Positions 5,300 through 5,683 of a DNA stretch of 5,683 nucleotides are shown in pieces (the stretch's first letter is position 1; each line of letters opens with the position of its first letter). The notes below the pieces were generated by a model, which saw nothing but the letters and a program-made list of their open reading frames with translations, was not told where the DNA came from and did not search any database. Location: positions 1-5,683 of the forward strand of contig JAJFLS010000556.1 in NCBI GenBank assembly GCA_021772595.1, given 5' to 3'. The position numbers and the translations under genes were made by a program. Source of the stretch: Opitutales bacterium. Its GTDB lineage: Bacteria > Verrucomicrobiota > Verrucomicrobiia > Opitutales > Opitutaceae.

Positions 5300-5683
5300 A
5301 TGAGTGATCCTCTAACGAATCTAGGAGCCACCCGAAATTCGCTCTCCGATAAGGAAATCGATTTTCTGGATACGCAAGGATACCTGTCTCTCGGACGCCT
5401 CCTTTCCGATGCGCAACTCGAAGCTCTTCGAAACCGCACGAACGATTTGGTCGAATAAGAAGGCTAAAACGGCGGTAGCGAACTCTTCGATTCGAAGTTC
5501 GTCCGTCATCCGAAAGAAGCGGGTGCAGACCGGCTGTCCGATCTGCCCAATAAAGGTGCGATATTCGATCAACTCTACACACACCCTCGCCTGCTCGCCG
5601 CCGTTCGCCACACGCTCGGTCATGAAATCAAACTTTCCTCTTTGAACTATCGCGCCGCGAAACCGGGACAAGGCTTGCAGAAA
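5300..5683 (+). pseudogene. Phytanoyl-CoA dioxygenase (PhyH) family gene broken by two in-frame TAA codons; 3' end beyond window
   Basis: One continuous frame from ATG 5300 to the right edge (128 codons) encodes a PhyH-like N-terminus: SLSDKEIDFLDTQGYLSLGRLLSDAQLEAL at codons 14-43, then ADRLSDLPNKGAIFDQLYTHPRLLAAVRHTLG and IKLSSLNYRAAKPGQGLQ running to the edge. These are typical of Fe(II)/2-oxoglutarate oxygenases; the metal-binding HxD would follow just past the window. The frame is interrupted by TAA at 5456-5458 (codon 53) and TAA at 5465-5467 (codon 56), in a stretch where family members usually have acidic residues (VE-x-EG-x-N). Each stop is one G-to-T change from GAA. There is no frameshift, and no in-frame ATG or GTG follows within the window that could restart translation. 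The remainder is still well conserved, so inactivation looks recent. The predicted product would be only 52 aa. No clear Shine-Dalgarno precedes the ATG. Confidence 0.8.

Noticed and set aside
5456..5467. UAA recoded as glutamate in the dioxygenase gene
   Set aside because: Both stops fall where acidic residues are expected, but bacterial UAA-to-Glu recoding is not known, and neither of the other two genes shows an in-frame TAA. Two nonsense mutations in a decaying gene is the simpler reading.
5053..5671. Minus-strand open frames of 109-128 aa over the right end
   Set aside because: They run through palindromic repeats and antisense to the recognisable PhyH frame, with no domain similarity.

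Overview
The window looks like chromosomal DNA from a member of the PVC superphylum, most likely Verrucomicrobiota (Opitutae-like) or Planctomycetota. The evidence is a Planctomycete-type cytochrome/DUF1549 protein, a large secreted PQQ dehydrogenase fused to a DUF1080 domain, a PhyH-type dioxygenase remnant, start codons without clear Shine-Dalgarno sequences, and intergenic DNA full of small palindromic repeats. This assignment is an inference from gene families; there is no rRNA or other taxonomic marker.

Layout. (1) 1-1720, minus strand: the N-terminal 573 codons of a secreted protein with two CxxCH haem motifs (PSCyt1 then DUF1549/PSCyt2), cut by the left edge. (2) 1721-2130: a 410-bp spacer with a possible terminator, a small leader hairpin and a ~186-bp repeat-like block ended by inverted CCGCAGAT motifs. 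(3) 2131-4917, minus strand: a 928-aa exported protein with a PQQ beta-propeller, a c-type cytochrome domain inserted in the propeller, and a C-terminal DUF1080 (3-keto-disaccharide hydrolase type) domain. (4) 4918-5299: a 382-bp divergent intergenic region made mostly of palindromic elements: a REP-like inverted pair with GTAG heads (4981-5056), and a 134-bp MITE-like element (5099-5232) flanked by TA in a CTAG context, with a second GTAG-headed hairpin pair inside it. (5) 5300 to the right edge, plus strand: a PhyH-family dioxygenase gene broken by two in-frame TAA codons three codons apart.

How they may work together. The two minus-strand genes lie in the same direction and both encode exported haem-c proteins, so they may form a periplasmic or surface oxidation module. 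A plausible but untested model is that the PQQ domain oxidises a sugar, its haem domain takes the electrons, the DUF1080 domain cleaves the oxidised (3-keto) glycoside, and the downstream dihaem protein works in the same substrate pathway. The 410-bp spacer makes a single tight operon unproven. The dioxygenase remnant is divergent and probably unrelated.

The most unusual material is the divergent intergenic region. In each of two separate hairpin pairs the two halves differ at paired positions in a way that keeps the stem, which suggests that the folded structure is under selection.
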